Of a stretch of 64,000 nucleotides of DNA, positions 8,240-16,368 are shown one piece after another (position 1 is the stretch's first letter; each line of letters opens with the position of its first letter). Under the pieces are notes generated by a model. The model worked only from the letters and a program-made list of their open reading frames with translations. It did not search any database and was not told where the DNA came from. The DNA is from Clostridiales bacterium (GTDB lineage: Bacteria > Bacillota > Clostridia > Peptostreptococcales > Anaerovoracaceae). A program made the translations under genes and the position numbers. The stretch is from assembly GCA_015058275.1 (NCBI GenBank), contig SVCQ01000006.1, positions 1 to 64,000 on the forward strand, in the 5' to 3' direction.

Positions 8240-9583
8240 ATGGCATTTGAAGGATTATCCGAAAAATTACAGGGCGCGTTCAAGGACCTGAGAGGCCAGG
8301 GCGTCGTATCCGAGAAGGACTTTGACGATGCTATGAGAGTCGTCAAGATGGCGCTTCTTGAGGCTGACGTCAACTTCAAGGTCGTCAAGGACTTCGTGGC
8401 CACCATCAGAGAGAAGGCTCTCGGCGCTGGAGTGCTGGCAAGCCTGACTCCTGATCAGATGGTAGTCAAGATCGTCAAGGACGAGCTCGTCGAGATGATG
8501 GGAGGCTCGGCCAGCAAGCTGACATACTCGCCAAGCGGATTCACAGTGATCATGCTTGTCGGTCTCCAGGGTACAGGTAAGACAACGACCGCGGGCAAGC
8601 TCGCGGCCTGGCTCAAGCAGACAGGCAAGCACCCGATGCTCGCAGCCTGCGACATCTACAGGCCGGCCGCTATAGACCAGCTCGAGATCGTCGGCAAGGC
8701 AGTCAACACCCCGGTATATGTCAACAGAGACTGCCACGACGCGGTCCAGATCGCAGAGGAAGCCATAGCGGACGCAAACCGCAAGGGCTGCAACGTCCTC
8801 ATCGTGGATACAGCAGGACGTCTCCAGATAGATGAGGAGCTGATGGACGAGCTCAAGAATCTCAAGTCAGCCATCAAGCCTCACGAGATACTGCTCGTAG
8901 TCGACGCACTCACAGGTCAGGACGCAGTCAATATCGCTGACGGCTTCAATCAGGCCCTCGGCGTGGACGGCATCATCATGACCAAGATGGACGGTGACTC
9001 CAGAGGCGGAGCCGCGCTGTCAGTCAAGAGCGTCACGGGCAAGCCTATCAAGTTCATGGGTACGGGCGAGAAGTACAACGCGCTCGAGCCGTTCCATCCG
9101 GACAGGATAGCATCCAGGATACTCGGCATGGGCGATGTCATGTCGCTCATCGAGCAGGCGGAGAACGCCTTTGACGAGGAGGAGACACTCAGGCTTGAAG
9201 AGAAGATCCGCAGGAACAAATTCGACCTCGAGGACTTCCTCGGCCAGATGAGACAGATCAACAAGCTCGGAGGACTCGCCAAGCTGATCGACATGATCCC
9301 GGGCATCTCCGCGGCTGACAAAAAGAACCTCGACATCGCTCAGGGCAAGGCCGAGCTCAAAAAGATGGAGGCTATCATACTCTCCATGACACCGCTTGAG
9401 AGGACCAAGCCTAATGTGCTGAACGCTTCGAGGCGTAAGCGTATCGCAGCCGGTTCCGGCAGGACAGTACAGGAAGTCAATCAGCTCATCAAGAAGTACG
9501 AAGAGATGAAGAAGATGACCAAGGTGCTGGCCAATCCGGACTCCAAGAAAGCTCGCAGTATGATGCGCAACTTCGGTCTATAA
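8240..9583 (+). CDS. ffh: Signal recognition particle protein Ffh
   Basis: The 447-residue GTPase of the signal recognition particle, which binds 4.5S RNA and brings signal-peptide-bearing ribosomes to FtsY at the membrane. Seen: the N helical bundle (1-90), the G1 loop GLQGTGKTTT at 108-117, DTAGR, the TKMDGD guanine-specificity motif, and a methionine-rich M domain (from about 330) with the RNA-binding segment NASRRKRIAAGSG. GGAGTAAC precedes the ATG at 8240. It lies between ylxM and rpsP, as in many Firmicutes. Confidence 0.97.
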   Translation: MAFEGLSEKLQGAFKDLRGQGVVSEKDFDDAMRVVKMALLEADVNFKVVKDFVATIREKALGAGVLASLTPDQMVVKIVKDELVEMMGGSASKLTYSPSGFTVIMLVGLQGTGKTTTAGKLAAWLKQTGKHPMLAACDIYRPAAIDQLEIVGKAVNTPVYVNRDCHDAVQIAEEAIADANRKGCNVLIVDTAGRLQIDEELMDELKNLKSAIKPHEILLVVDALTGQDAVNIADGFNQALGVDGIIMTKMDGDSRGGAALSVKSVTGKPIKFMGTGEKYNALEPFHPDRIASRILGMGDVMSLIEQAENAFDEEETLRLEEKIRRNKFDLEDFLGQMRQINKLGGLAKLIDMIPGISAADKKNLDIAQGKAELKKMEAIILSMTPLERTKPNVLNASRRKRIAAGSGRTVQEVNQLIKKYEEMKKMTKVLANPDSKKARSMMRNFGL

Positions 9584-9587
9584 GTGA

Positions 9588-9680
9588 CATGAGATTCTTC
9601 GGCCTTCGGCCTCAGAATGACAGGTACATGTCATCCTGAGCGGAGTCTGTCGCAAGACAGACGGAGCGAAGGATCTCAAT
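9588..9680. repeat. Dispersed repeat cluster in ffh-rpsP gap
   Basis: Two adjoining palindromic units: TGAGATTCTTC ... CAGAATGACA around a GGCCTTCGGCC hairpin, then TGTCATCCTGAGCG ... CGAAGGATCTCA around GTCTGTC-GCAA-GACAGAC. These belong to the same family as 152-210 and 26346-26391. The remaining 9681-9808 is AT-rich and probably holds the rpsP promoter and leader, but no clear -35/-10 pair was picked out. Confidence 0.75.
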
Positions 9681-9808
9681 GAAGACTTATAAATACTGAA
9701 GGTCTACAGATACTAAAAGTCTATAATACTAAATGCAATGTGCATAGTATGGATATATAGAAAACTACAAAAATCATAATATTATTACAAACCAGGAGGA
9801 AAAGAAAA

Positions 9809-10051
9809 ATGGTTAAGATCAGACTTAAGAGAATGGGAGCTCACAAGAAGCCTTTCTACAGAGTAGTTGTTGCTGACTCGAGGACACCGAGAAACGGTAA
9901 GTTCATCGAGGAGATCGGAACTTATGATCCGCTGAAGGATCCTGCAGAGATCAAGATCGACAACGAAGCAGCTCAGAAGTGGCTCGCTAACGGAGCTCAG
10001 CCTACAGATACAGTAAGAGCACTTCTCAAGAAGTCCGGCGCTATCAAGTAA
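9809..10051 (+). CDS. rpsP: 30S ribosomal protein S16
   Basis: An 80-residue protein of normal S16 length, opening with the family signature [20 protein letters not shown] and containing [19 protein letters not shown]. It binds 16S rRNA in the small-subunit body. A strong ribosome site (CCAGGAGGAAAAG) precedes the ATG. It heads the rpsP-khpA-rimM-trmD group and sits 15 bases before khpA. Confidence 0.98.
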   Translation: MVKIRLKRMGAHKKPFYRVVVADSRTPRNGKFIEEIGTYDPLKDPAEIKIDNEAAQKWLANGAQPTDTVRALLKKSGAIK

Positions 10052-10066
10052 GATAGGAGGACGATC

Positions 10067-10300
10067 ATGGGAAGTCTGGTAGAAGTAATTGCAAAAGCGC
10101 TTGTGACCAGGCCTGATGAAGTTCAAGTAACCGAGGAGACGGATGGCAGGACTATCATCGTCAAGCTCAAGGTGGCTGACGAGGATATCGGCAAGATCAT
10201 CGGTAAGTCGGGCAGGATCGCCAAGGCGATCAGGACTGTAGTCAAGGCTGCAGCGATCAAGCAGAATCTCAGAGTGTCGGTGGAGATAGTTGAAGACTAA
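10067..10300 (+). CDS. khpA: KH-domain RNA-binding protein KhpA
   Basis: A 77-residue single KH domain with the GxxG loop in IGKIIGKSGRIAKAI. KhpA (YlqC) usually pairs with KhpB/Jag and binds many transcripts affecting cell elongation and division in Firmicutes. AGGAGG at 10055-10060 precedes the ATG. The position between rpsP and rimM is the conserved location for this gene. Confidence 0.93.
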   Translation: MGSLVEVIAKALVTRPDEVQVTEETDGRTIIVKLKVADEDIGKIIGKSGRIAKAIRTVVKAAAIKQNLRVSVEIVED

Positions 10301-10313
10301 CAAAGGACCGGAA

Positions 10314-10823
10314 GTGGTCGCGATCGGCAAGGTCGGAAGCCCGATGGGGCTCCGCGGAGAGGTCAGGATCACACTGCATGCACAGGATTCGGTAAATCTG
10401 AAGGAGGGCAAGGTCCTCCTTCTTGATAATGCGGCAAGCGGAGATATCAGAGCCAGGATCAAAAGCGTCAGGTACCAAAAGGACAGGCCCGTCATAAAGC
10501 TCGAGGGCTTTGACGACCGCACGGCCGTAGAGGCCCTGCGCGGCATGGAAGTCAGCATCGAGGCGGATGACCTCGAGGAGCTGCCGGAGGGAGAGCACTA
10601 CGTGAGGAACCTCATCGGCTGCAGGGTCGTGGACATCGCGGGCGGAGGAAGTGCTGAGATCGGAGTGCTCGAGGATGTCATACAAAACACCGCCCAGAGC
10701 GTCCTCGATGTGAGGACTCCTGACGGGACCAGCGTACTCATACCTGCTGTTGACGCCTTCCTGAGACGTATCGACGAGGACGAGAAGCTCATAGAGGTCG
10801 AGCTCATACCGGGTTTCTATTAA
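10314..10823 (+). CDS. rimM: Ribosome maturation factor RimM
   Basis: RimM binds S19 in the 30S head during late assembly. Seen: the N-terminal barrel motif VAIGKVGSPMGLRGEVRI and the C-terminal PRC-barrel part (VLDVRTPDGTSVLIPAVDAF). GTG at 10314 is preferred because AAAGGA lies six bases before it and the product then begins right at the family's conserved start. A TTG at 10290 would overlap khpA by 11 bases and is the alternative. trmD begins one base after the stop codon. Confidence 0.93.
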   Translation: MVAIGKVGSPMGLRGEVRITLHAQDSVNLKEGKVLLLDNAASGDIRARIKSVRYQKDRPVIKLEGFDDRTAVEALRGMEVSIEADDLEELPEGEHYVRNLIGCRVVDIAGGGSAEIGVLEDVIQNTAQSVLDVRTPDGTSVLIPAVDAFLRRIDEDEKLIEVELIPGFY

Positions 10824-10824
10824 T

Positions 10825-11550
10825 ATGAAGATCAATATACTCACTATCTTCCCTGAGATGTTCACGCCGCTTAGGATGAGCATGATGGGAAGAGCGATCG
10901 ACAAGGAAATAATCGAGCTCAGCATCACGGACATCCGCGATCATACGACCGACAGGCACAACCGCGTCGACGACACGCCTTACGGAGGCGGAGCCGGCAT
11001 GGTGATGCAGGTCCAGCCGATCATGGACGCCTATGACGCGACTGGCTGCGGAGGCAGGGTCATATACATGTCGCCGAGAGGCAGGCTGCTGTCGGGAGAG
11101 CTGGCAAGAGAGCTGTCATCCGAGAGCGAGATCACCATACTCTGCGGTCACTACGAGGGAGTGGACCAGAGAGTGCTTGACAGGCTCGGCGCGGAGGAGG
11201 TCTCAATAGGAGACTACGTCCTGACCGGAGGAGAGCTGCCGGCCATGGTGCTTATAGATACCGTCGCGAGATTTATTGACGGGGTGCTCGCGGGCGAGGA
11301 GTCTGTGAGCGATGAGTCAATATACTCCGGACTGCTCGAGTATCCTCAGTACTCAAAGCCGCGCGAGTATGACGGCGATGAGGTGCCTGAGATACTGCTG
11401 TCGGGCAACCACGGCGAGATCGATCTCTGGCGCTGGGAGGAGTCTCTAAAGCTCACCAAGGAGAGGAGGCCCGATCTCTTTGAGGCCTATCTGGCGAGCG
11501 AGCCAAAGCTCAGCAAGAGAGAGCGGCAGATACTCGACAAATACAGGTAA
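10825..11550 (+). CDS. trmD: tRNA (guanine-37-N1)-methyltransferase TrmD
   Basis: A SPOUT methyltransferase that makes m1G37 in tRNAs and prevents +1 frameshifting. At 241 residues it is of normal length. Seen: DDTPYGGGAGMVM, the knotted SAM-binding site LCGHYEGVDQRVLD, and the loop IGDYVLTGGELPAM. The ATG follows rimM by one base, implying coupled translation. rplS, which often follows trmD, is absent here; a terminator comes next. Confidence 0.97.
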   Translation: MKINILTIFPEMFTPLRMSMMGRAIDKEIIELSITDIRDHTTDRHNRVDDTPYGGGAGMVMQVQPIMDAYDATGCGGRVIYMSPRGRLLSGELARELSSESEITILCGHYEGVDQRVLDRLGAEEVSIGDYVLTGGELPAMVLIDTVARFIDGVLAGEESVSDESIYSGLLEYPQYSKPREYDGDEVPEILLSGNHGEIDLWRWEESLKLTKERRPDLFEAYLASEPKLSKRERQILDKYR

Positions 11551-11583
11551 ACACAGGTAAATACTAAATATTGTTACCGGATT

Positions 11584-11621
11584 GGACGGGGGTAAATACA
11601 TGTTGTACTCGTCCTTTTTTT
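11584..11621 (+). terminator. Terminator of the ffh-trmD group
   Basis: GGACG at 11584-11588 pairs with CGTCC at 11610-11614, followed by seven T. The loop region is long and only weakly paired, so this is a probable rather than certain terminator. Confidence 0.55.
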
Positions 11622-11631
11622 GTTGTAGAAT
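11603..11631 (+). promoter_or_regulatory. Promoter for the HlyD-like/yggS/sepF/divIVA cluster
   Basis: TTGTAC at 11603-11608 and TAGAAT at 11626-11631, 17 bases apart, 43 bases before the first gene. It overlaps the end of the upstream terminator. Confidence 0.45.
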
Positions 11632-11673
11632 ATTCTCGTAATTTTAGGCAAACAGAGGACTTCAAAGAGAACC

Positions 11674-12798
11674 GTGAATAAGAAGTGGTTCGTAGCGATA
11701 CTTATATACATCGGGCTGATCGCTCTGTGCTGTGTGGTGCTGTACGCGGTCCCTTCAGTCAAGGGTATGCTCGAGAAGACATATATAGCAGAATACGGCA
11801 GGATAGACGTCACCGATGAGGTCTCCGCTTTTATTGTGAGAGACGAGACGGTGTACGCGGCCGCCCAGCCAAGTACTATCAACCGCCTGGCCGAGCCGGA
11901 CAAGCTTGTCAAGGCTTCCACGAGAGTCGTGGAACTCACTCCGGACGAGACAGCCATCAGGGCTGCCGAGGAGGCGAAGGCCAAAGAGGAGGAGCGATCC
12001 AAGTCTCTCTTCGGATCAAAAAAGAAGGAGACAGAGGATTCGTCCGCAGGCCTGGGTAAGTACGCAGGCATAATGGCAGAGCTCGGAGATTCCGTCGAGG
12101 TCACCTCTGAGGGATATACGAATACCGCAGGGTATATTAGCTACTATGTCGACGGTGCTGAGTCAAAGCTCAGTACAGCGGCGCTTGACAGCCTCAGATA
12201 TGAGGACTACAAGGAGCTCACCGGACGCAAGGCGGTCGAGGTGCCAGATCAGAAGTGCGGCACCGGCTACCCGGTATTCAAGGTCACCAAAAACGGCAAG
12301 TGGTATCTCGTATACTATCTGACCAACGAAAAGGCGTCCAAGTACGAAGCGGGCGACACGGTAACGGTCGACTTCAGCGGGACTCCTGTGGATGTCACGG
12401 TGAGCCGAGTCCAGACAGGACAGAAGTATTCAAAGATTACACTCTCGTGCAAGTCGTTCTTTGACGGCTTCCTCGAGGTACGTAATATAGATACGACGGT
12501 CACCGTCGCCAGCGCTGAGGGGCTCATCCTCCAGGATGACAGCATCATAGAGACCCCTGAGGGCCAGCGCGGAGTCTTCGTCAAGAACAAGCTCGGAGAG
12601 CACATCTTCAAGCCGGTCAGGGTCAAGGCCGATGACGGTACAAGATGTGTGGCATACTCGGATATATATGTAGATGACGGCGGCAATTATGTCGAGACGA
12701 TAGGCACCTACGATGAGATCGTATCGGAGCCTACCGAGGCGGACATGGCAAGCCTCGTCAAGACACAGCAGGAAGTACAGCAGGATGTCAGTCAGTGA
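11674..12798 (+). CDS. HlyD-like single-pass membrane protein
   Basis: A 374-residue protein with one N-terminal membrane helix (residues ~5-28) and a long outer domain. The pattern fits the HlyD/membrane-fusion-like protein often encoded just before yggS and sepF in Clostridia: an early beta segment (VSAFIVRDETVYAA), a charged low-complexity linker (EEAKAKEEERSKSLFGSKKK), then beta-rich C-terminal domains with GQRGVFVKNKLGEHIFKPV. The start is GTG at 11674 with AAAGAGA upstream. No matching export ABC transporter lies next to it, so a role in the cell envelope or division is inferred from neighbours only. Confidence 0.65.
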   Translation: MNKKWFVAILIYIGLIALCCVVLYAVPSVKGMLEKTYIAEYGRIDVTDEVSAFIVRDETVYAAAQPSTINRLAEPDKLVKASTRVVELTPDETAIRAAEEAKAKEEERSKSLFGSKKKETEDSSAGLGKYAGIMAELGDSVEVTSEGYTNTAGYISYYVDGAESKLSTAALDSLRYEDYKELTGRKAVEVPDQKCGTGYPVFKVTKNGKWYLVYYLTNEKASKYEAGDTVTVDFSGTPVDVTVSRVQTGQKYSKITLSCKSFFDGFLEVRNIDTTVTVASAEGLILQDDSIIETPEGQRGVFVKNKLGEHIFKPVRVKADDGTRCVAYSDIYVDDGGNYVETIGTYDEIVSEPTEADMASLVKTQQEVQQDVSQ

Positions 12799-13483
12799 TA
12801 GATATGCAGAGGTAAAAAGACGCGTTGAAGAAGCTGCTGCCAGAAGCGGCAGATCCGCAGATGAAGTGACACTTATCGCGGTCACCAAGACCCATCCGGC
12901 TTCGGAGATCAACGAGGCCATCGATGCGGGGGCGACCGACATAGGTGAGAACCGTGTCCAGGAGGTACTCGAGAAGTACGATGACGTCAAGCCTGTGCGC
13001 TGGCATCTTATCGGACATCTGCAGACCAATAAGGTGAGACAGATAATCGACAAGGTCGTAATGATACACTCGGTCGATTCGCTTAAACTCGCCAGGGAGA
13101 TAGACAAAAGAGCCTCTGCGGCGGGACTCAAAATGGACGTGCTGATCGAGATCAACTCGGCCATGGAGGAGACCAAGTCCGGCATAGCGGCCGGCGATCT
13201 CAGGGCGCTGGCAGAGGAGATAACAGCAGAGTGCGCTTCGGTCAGGATATGCGGCCTCATGTGCATACCGCCTATGGCGGCCGAGCCTGAGGACTCAAGG
13301 CCGTACTTCAGGGAGGCGAGAGAGCTCTTTGAGGAGATGAAGGGCTGGGGTCTGCCGGAGGACAGATTCGCGCCTACGGTGCTCTCGATGGGCATGTCGG
13401 GAGACTTCGAGGTGGCGATCGAAGAAGGAGCAACGATAGTAAGAGTGGGCAGTTCGATCTTCGGACCGCGCAATTACAGATAG
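12785..13483 (+). CDS. YggS-type PLP homeostasis protein
   Basis: A 232-residue alanine racemase N-terminal-fold protein that carries PLP and helps control vitamin B6 and amino acid pools (YggS/YlmE/PLPBP family). Seen: VTLIAVTKTHPASEI with the PLP-binding lysine, GENRVQE, WHLIGHLQTNK, and the phosphate-binding end LSMGMSGDFEVAIEEGATIVRVGSSIFG. ATG at 12785 overlaps the previous gene by 14 bases, with AGGAAG upstream. In Firmicutes this family regularly precedes sepF, as here. Confidence 0.93.
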   Translation: MSVSDRYAEVKRRVEEAAARSGRSADEVTLIAVTKTHPASEINEAIDAGATDIGENRVQEVLEKYDDVKPVRWHLIGHLQTNKVRQIIDKVVMIHSVDSLKLAREIDKRASAAGLKMDVLIEINSAMEETKSGIAAGDLRALAEEITAECASVRICGLMCIPPMAAEPEDSRPYFREARELFEEMKGWGLPEDRFAPTVLSMGMSGDFEVAIEEGATIVRVGSSIFGPRNYR

Positions 13484-13499
13484 AGGAGGATTCACAGCT

Positions 13500-14051
13500 A
13501 TGGGTTTCATGGATAAGATGAAGGATCTGGTCGGGATCGTAGACGATTACGATGACGAGATGGAAATCTCACAGGACGAGATCGACGAATACAAAAGGGA
13601 GATGAGCGGCGGACCGGCTCCGGCTGCTCCTGCGGCTCCGGCTTCAGCACCGATCCCGCCGCTGGACAGAGGCATCAGCCCGCACAATTTCGGCGAGGTG
13701 GAGCCTCCGCAGAGATTCGCAGCTTCCAAGGAGACAATGGACAGAGCATCCCGCAATGACTCAAGTGCGTTCAGGATGGTAGTCATCGAGCCAAAGAGCA
13801 TCGACGAGTGCCGCAAGCTGGTCGACAACCTCAGAGCCAACAAGCCGGTCATCATCAACCTTGAGAAGGTAGAGACTGATCTGGCCCGCAAGATGTTCGA
13901 CTTCCTCAGCGGAGCGACATATGCGCTTACAGGGACCATACAGAGGATCAACCAGAACATCTATCTGTTCGCACCTCACAACGTTAATATAAAGGCGCTG
14001 GTTGACAGGGCTACCGAAGCAGGTAAGCCGACCAACACCAGCCCGTGGTAA
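13500..14051 (+). CDS. sepF: Cell division protein SepF
   Basis: SepF anchors FtsZ to the membrane and shapes the Z-ring. Seen: an N-terminal amphipathic membrane-binding helix (MGFMDKMKDLVGIV), a Pro/Ala-rich linker around residues 39-55, and the C-terminal SepF fold (SIDECRKLVDNLRANKPVII ... DLARKMFDFLSGATYALTG). At 183 residues it is a usual length. GAGGAGG at 13484-13490 supports the ATG. It lies between yggS and divIVA. Confidence 0.95.
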   Translation: MGFMDKMKDLVGIVDDYDDEMEISQDEIDEYKREMSGGPAPAAPAAPASAPIPPLDRGISPHNFGEVEPPQRFAASKETMDRASRNDSSAFRMVVIEPKSIDECRKLVDNLRANKPVIINLEKVETDLARKMFDFLSGATYALTGTIQRINQNIYLFAPHNVNIKALVDRATEAGKPTNTSPW

Positions 14052-14101
14052 TAGATGGTAAGAGACTTCAGATATAACAGGAAAGGTAAGGTACTGACAC
14101 A

Positions 14102-14785
14102 ATGATAATGCCGATCGATATCGATAAGAAAGAATTCAGCCGCGACAAAAAGGGATACAACTCAAGAGAGGTAGACGAGTTCCTCGACATCATCGTTGCG
14201 GATTACGAAAAGGTCCTCAACGACAACAGATCCATGGCTCACAAGATCAAGTCCCTCGAGAAACAGCTCGAGGAGGCTCAGAAGGACGACAACGCCATGA
14301 TCGAGACGCTTGAGACAGCAAAGAAGCTCATGGCAGACATCTCCGCAAGCGCAGAGAGAAGAGCAGAGCTCATGATGAGAGACGCTGAGCTCGAGGCAGA
14401 GAACATGCTGCTCGATGCCAAGGTCAACGTCAGGAAGCTCACCGACGAGCACGCTATGCTGAGCACTAAGGTAAGAAGACTCAGAGAGAACTTCCGCAGG
14501 ATGCTCGAGGCAGAGCTCGCCAAGATCGACGAGGATGAGTTCGATATCATCAGAGATCTCGAGGCTGTAGATGAGCAGCCGGCTCCTGTCAGGGAAGAGA
14601 GCACCATCGAAAAGGCTCCTACACTTGTGATGGACAAGGTCAAAGAGGAGGCTCAGCCGGCAGAGGTCAACTTCAGCGTACCTGTATCTGATCTCAAGCA
14701 TGCTACAGTATCCGATCTCTCCGACAGCCTCAAGGCTATGGCAGAGGAGAATTCGTCGATAGACAACACCATCATCCTCAAGTAG
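14102..14785 (+). CDS. divIVA: DivIVA-family polar/septal coiled-coil protein
   Basis: Seen: the N-terminal membrane-curvature motif region (MPIDIDKKEFSRDKKGYNSR then EVDEFLD), then a long coiled coil to about residue 140 and an acidic C-terminal tail. DivIVA recognises curved membranes at septa and poles and recruits division or wall-growth proteins. The start is ATG at 14102, or ATG at 14108 two codons later. It is the last gene of the division cluster and is followed by a strong terminator. Confidence 0.92.
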   Translation: MIMPIDIDKKEFSRDKKGYNSREVDEFLDIIVADYEKVLNDNRSMAHKIKSLEKQLEEAQKDDNAMIETLETAKKLMADISASAERRAELMMRDAELEAENMLLDAKVNVRKLTDEHAMLSTKVRRLRENFRRMLEAELAKIDEDEFDIIRDLEAVDEQPAPVREESTIEKAPTLVMDKVKEEAQPAEVNFSVPVSDLKHATVSDLSDSLKAMAEENSSIDNTIILK

Positions 14786-14841
14786 GAGATGGCGGCCGGC
14801 CGGCGATGAGCCGGATGGCGCATCGCAATAAACGCATAACA

Positions 14842-14879
14842 AAAGCACATGACTCCTGAGGGGCTCATGTGCTTTATTG
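14842..14879 (+). terminator. Terminator after divIVA
   Basis: AAAGCACATGA (14842-14852) and TCATGTGCTTT (14865-14875) form a perfect 11-bp stem followed by ATTGTGTTG. With A-rich sequence on the left side it could also serve the minus-strand regulator gene that ends at 14903. Confidence 0.8.
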
Positions 14880-14902
14880 TGTTGTGGTATTAACGGCTCA
14901 GG

Positions 14903-15301
14903 CTACTCGTAATCGTAATTGCCGAGCTTTTCGTCCTGGCCTTTGTTGGCATAGTCGCAGATCGCTACATAAGTCTCATGCGATATGACGTGCTCGATCT
15001 TGCACGCATCCTCCTCGGCCTGCTCTTTGCTGACACCGAGTTTGGTAAGGAATGCCGTCAGGGCCTTGTGTCTCTCGTAGATGCGCTTGGCGATCTTGTA
15101 GCCGGCCGGCGCCAGTGTGATAGGGCCGTTGGCTTCCATATTGATGTAGCCGCTCTCCTTGAGACGCTTGACTGCGTAAGAAACGCTTGGCTTGCTGACA
15201 CCGAGGTGTCTGGCAATATCTATGGAGCGGATGTATCCGTACTCCTCCTGGAGGACAAGCATAGCCTCCAGATAATCCTCTGCGGACTGTTGGATCTTCA
15301 T
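14903..15301 (-). CDS. DtxR/MntR-family metal-dependent repressor
   Basis: A 132-residue protein with the DtxR N-terminal winged helix (SAEDYLEAMLVLQEEYGYIR, then SIDIARHLGVSKPSVSYAVKRL) and the metal-binding dimerisation domain (RIYERHKALTAFLTKLGVSK, EEDACKIEHVISHET). It lacks the SH3-like third domain, so it is closer to MntR in size. The start at 15301 is fixed by AAGGAGA just upstream; a longer in-frame ATG (15415) would run through the divergent promoter region. It is divergent from the reverse rubrerythrin gene. Which metal (Mn or Fe) it reads cannot be told. Confidence 0.88.
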   Translation of the reverse strand: MKIQQSAEDYLEAMLVLQEEYGYIRSIDIARHLGVSKPSVSYAVKRLKESGYINMEANGPITLAPAGYKIAKRIYERHKALTAFLTKLGVSKEQAEEDACKIEHVISHETYVAICDYANKGQDEKLGNYDYE

Positions 15302-15385
15302 AATATAATCTCCTTCTTGTAGTGATGAGAATATATCATAAAGGTAGTTAACAATCAATATAATTTCTACATATTGTTTTTTTTG

Positions 15386-15415
15386 TTGTGCACTATCAAA
15401 ATGTTGTGCTATCAT
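15386..15415 (+). promoter_or_regulatory. Possible promoter/operator before reverse rubrerythrin
   Basis: TTGTGC at 15386-15391 and TATCAT at 15410-15415, 18 bases apart. The region also holds a direct repeat of GTTGTGC followed by CTATCA or TATCA (15385-15398 and 15403-15414), which could be a regulator site. The divergent metal regulator is one candidate. Confidence 0.4.
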
Positions 15416-15484
15416 TAGCTCGTTGGAAGCAGCGCTAAGCTGTATGCAAAAGAACAGATTCAGATATTACAGGAGGAAATTATT

Positions 15485-16030
15485 ATGGCAAAATGGGTTT
15501 GCAGCGTATGCGGATACGTACATGAGGGAGATACAGCACCTGAGAAGTGCCCGCAGTGCGGAGTACCTGCAGAGAAGTTCATCAAGCAGTCTGAAGGCGA
15601 GATGACATGGGCCGCAGAGCACGTAGTAGGCGTAGCACAGGGAGTTGATCCTCAGATCATCGAAGAACTCAGAGCTAACTTCAACGGTGAGTGCTCCGAG
15701 GTAGGTATGTATCTTGCTATGGCCAGAGTAGCTCACAGAGAGGGCTATCCTGAGATCGGCCTCTACTGGGAGAAGGCTGCATATGAAGAGGCAGAGCATG
15801 CTGCTAAGTTCGCTGAGCTCCTCGGAGAGGTAGTAACAGACAGCACCAAGAAGAACCTCGAGATGAGAGTTGAGGCTGAGAACGGCGCTACAGCCGGCAA
15901 GACAGCTCTCGCCAAGATGGCTAAGGAGCAGGGCCTCGACGCTATCCACGACACAGTTCACGAGATGGCTCGCGATGAGGCCAGACACGGCAAGGCATTT
16001 GCAGGACTTCTCAAGAGATACTTCGGCTAA
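15485..16030 (+). CDS. Reverse rubrerythrin (peroxide-scavenging)
   Basis: A rubredoxin-like Fe(SCys)4 domain comes first (C6, C9, C22, C25: WVCSVCGY ... CPQCG), followed by a ferritin-like di-iron four-helix domain with the [27 protein letters not shown] and DEARHGKAF motifs. This order is the reverse of classic rubrerythrin and is typical of NADH-peroxidase-type rubrerythrins in clostridia, which reduce H2O2 and sometimes O2 in strict anaerobes. AGGAGGAAA before the ATG is a strong ribosome site. At 181 residues it is a normal length. Confidence 0.95.
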   Translation: MAKWVCSVCGYVHEGDTAPEKCPQCGVPAEKFIKQSEGEMTWAAEHVVGVAQGVDPQIIEELRANFNGECSEVGMYLAMARVAHREGYPEIGLYWEKAAYEEAEHAAKFAELLGEVVTDSTKKNLEMRVEAENGATAGKTALAKMAKEQGLDAIHDTVHEMARDEARHGKAFAGLLKRYFG

Positions 16031-16154
16031 AAGCTCGATAATTCTCCGTACTGCTTCGTTGCTGCTTCGACAATGTCCTCAGTCACTTACTTAGGGTAAG
16101 CTCCTTCGGACATTTCTCGCGCGCCTCGCATTACGAAGAATTCTCTTCGCTTTT
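16031..16154. repeat. Long imperfect inverted repeat after rubrerythrin
   Basis: About 124 bases fold on themselves: AAAAGC...AATTCTCCGTA at the left mirrors TTACGAAGAATT...GCTTTT at the right, and inside it AATGTCC pairs with GGACATT and CTTAC with GTAAG around 16090. It has the size and form of a small non-autonomous mobile or REP-like element. No coding sequence is seen from here to 16368. Confidence 0.6.
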
Positions 16155-16182
16155 ACATATGACGTGAAAATCAGGCGATTTG

Positions 16183-16215
16183 GAGAGAGTGGCAAAATAG
16201 CTGCTCTCTCTTTTT
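16183..16215 (+). terminator. Terminator before the arginase gene
   Basis: GAGAGAGTGG and GCTGCTCTCTC give a stem of seven strong pairs plus weaker ones, followed by TTTTT. It probably stops readthrough from the rubrerythrin gene. Between it and the arginase start the only promoter hint is TATAAT at 16286-16291, without a clear -35. Confidence 0.65.
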
Positions 16216-16368
16216 CAAATACCGTGAGGCCAAATGAGGCCGAACGGATGTGTTCGGGGGCTACCCAGAAAACGCACTTTCATTGTATAATGCAATCAAC
16301 GGAACAGACTATAAGAAATGGAAAGCCGGTAAAGAGAATTAATACGTTGTTGAGAAGAGGAAATCAAT

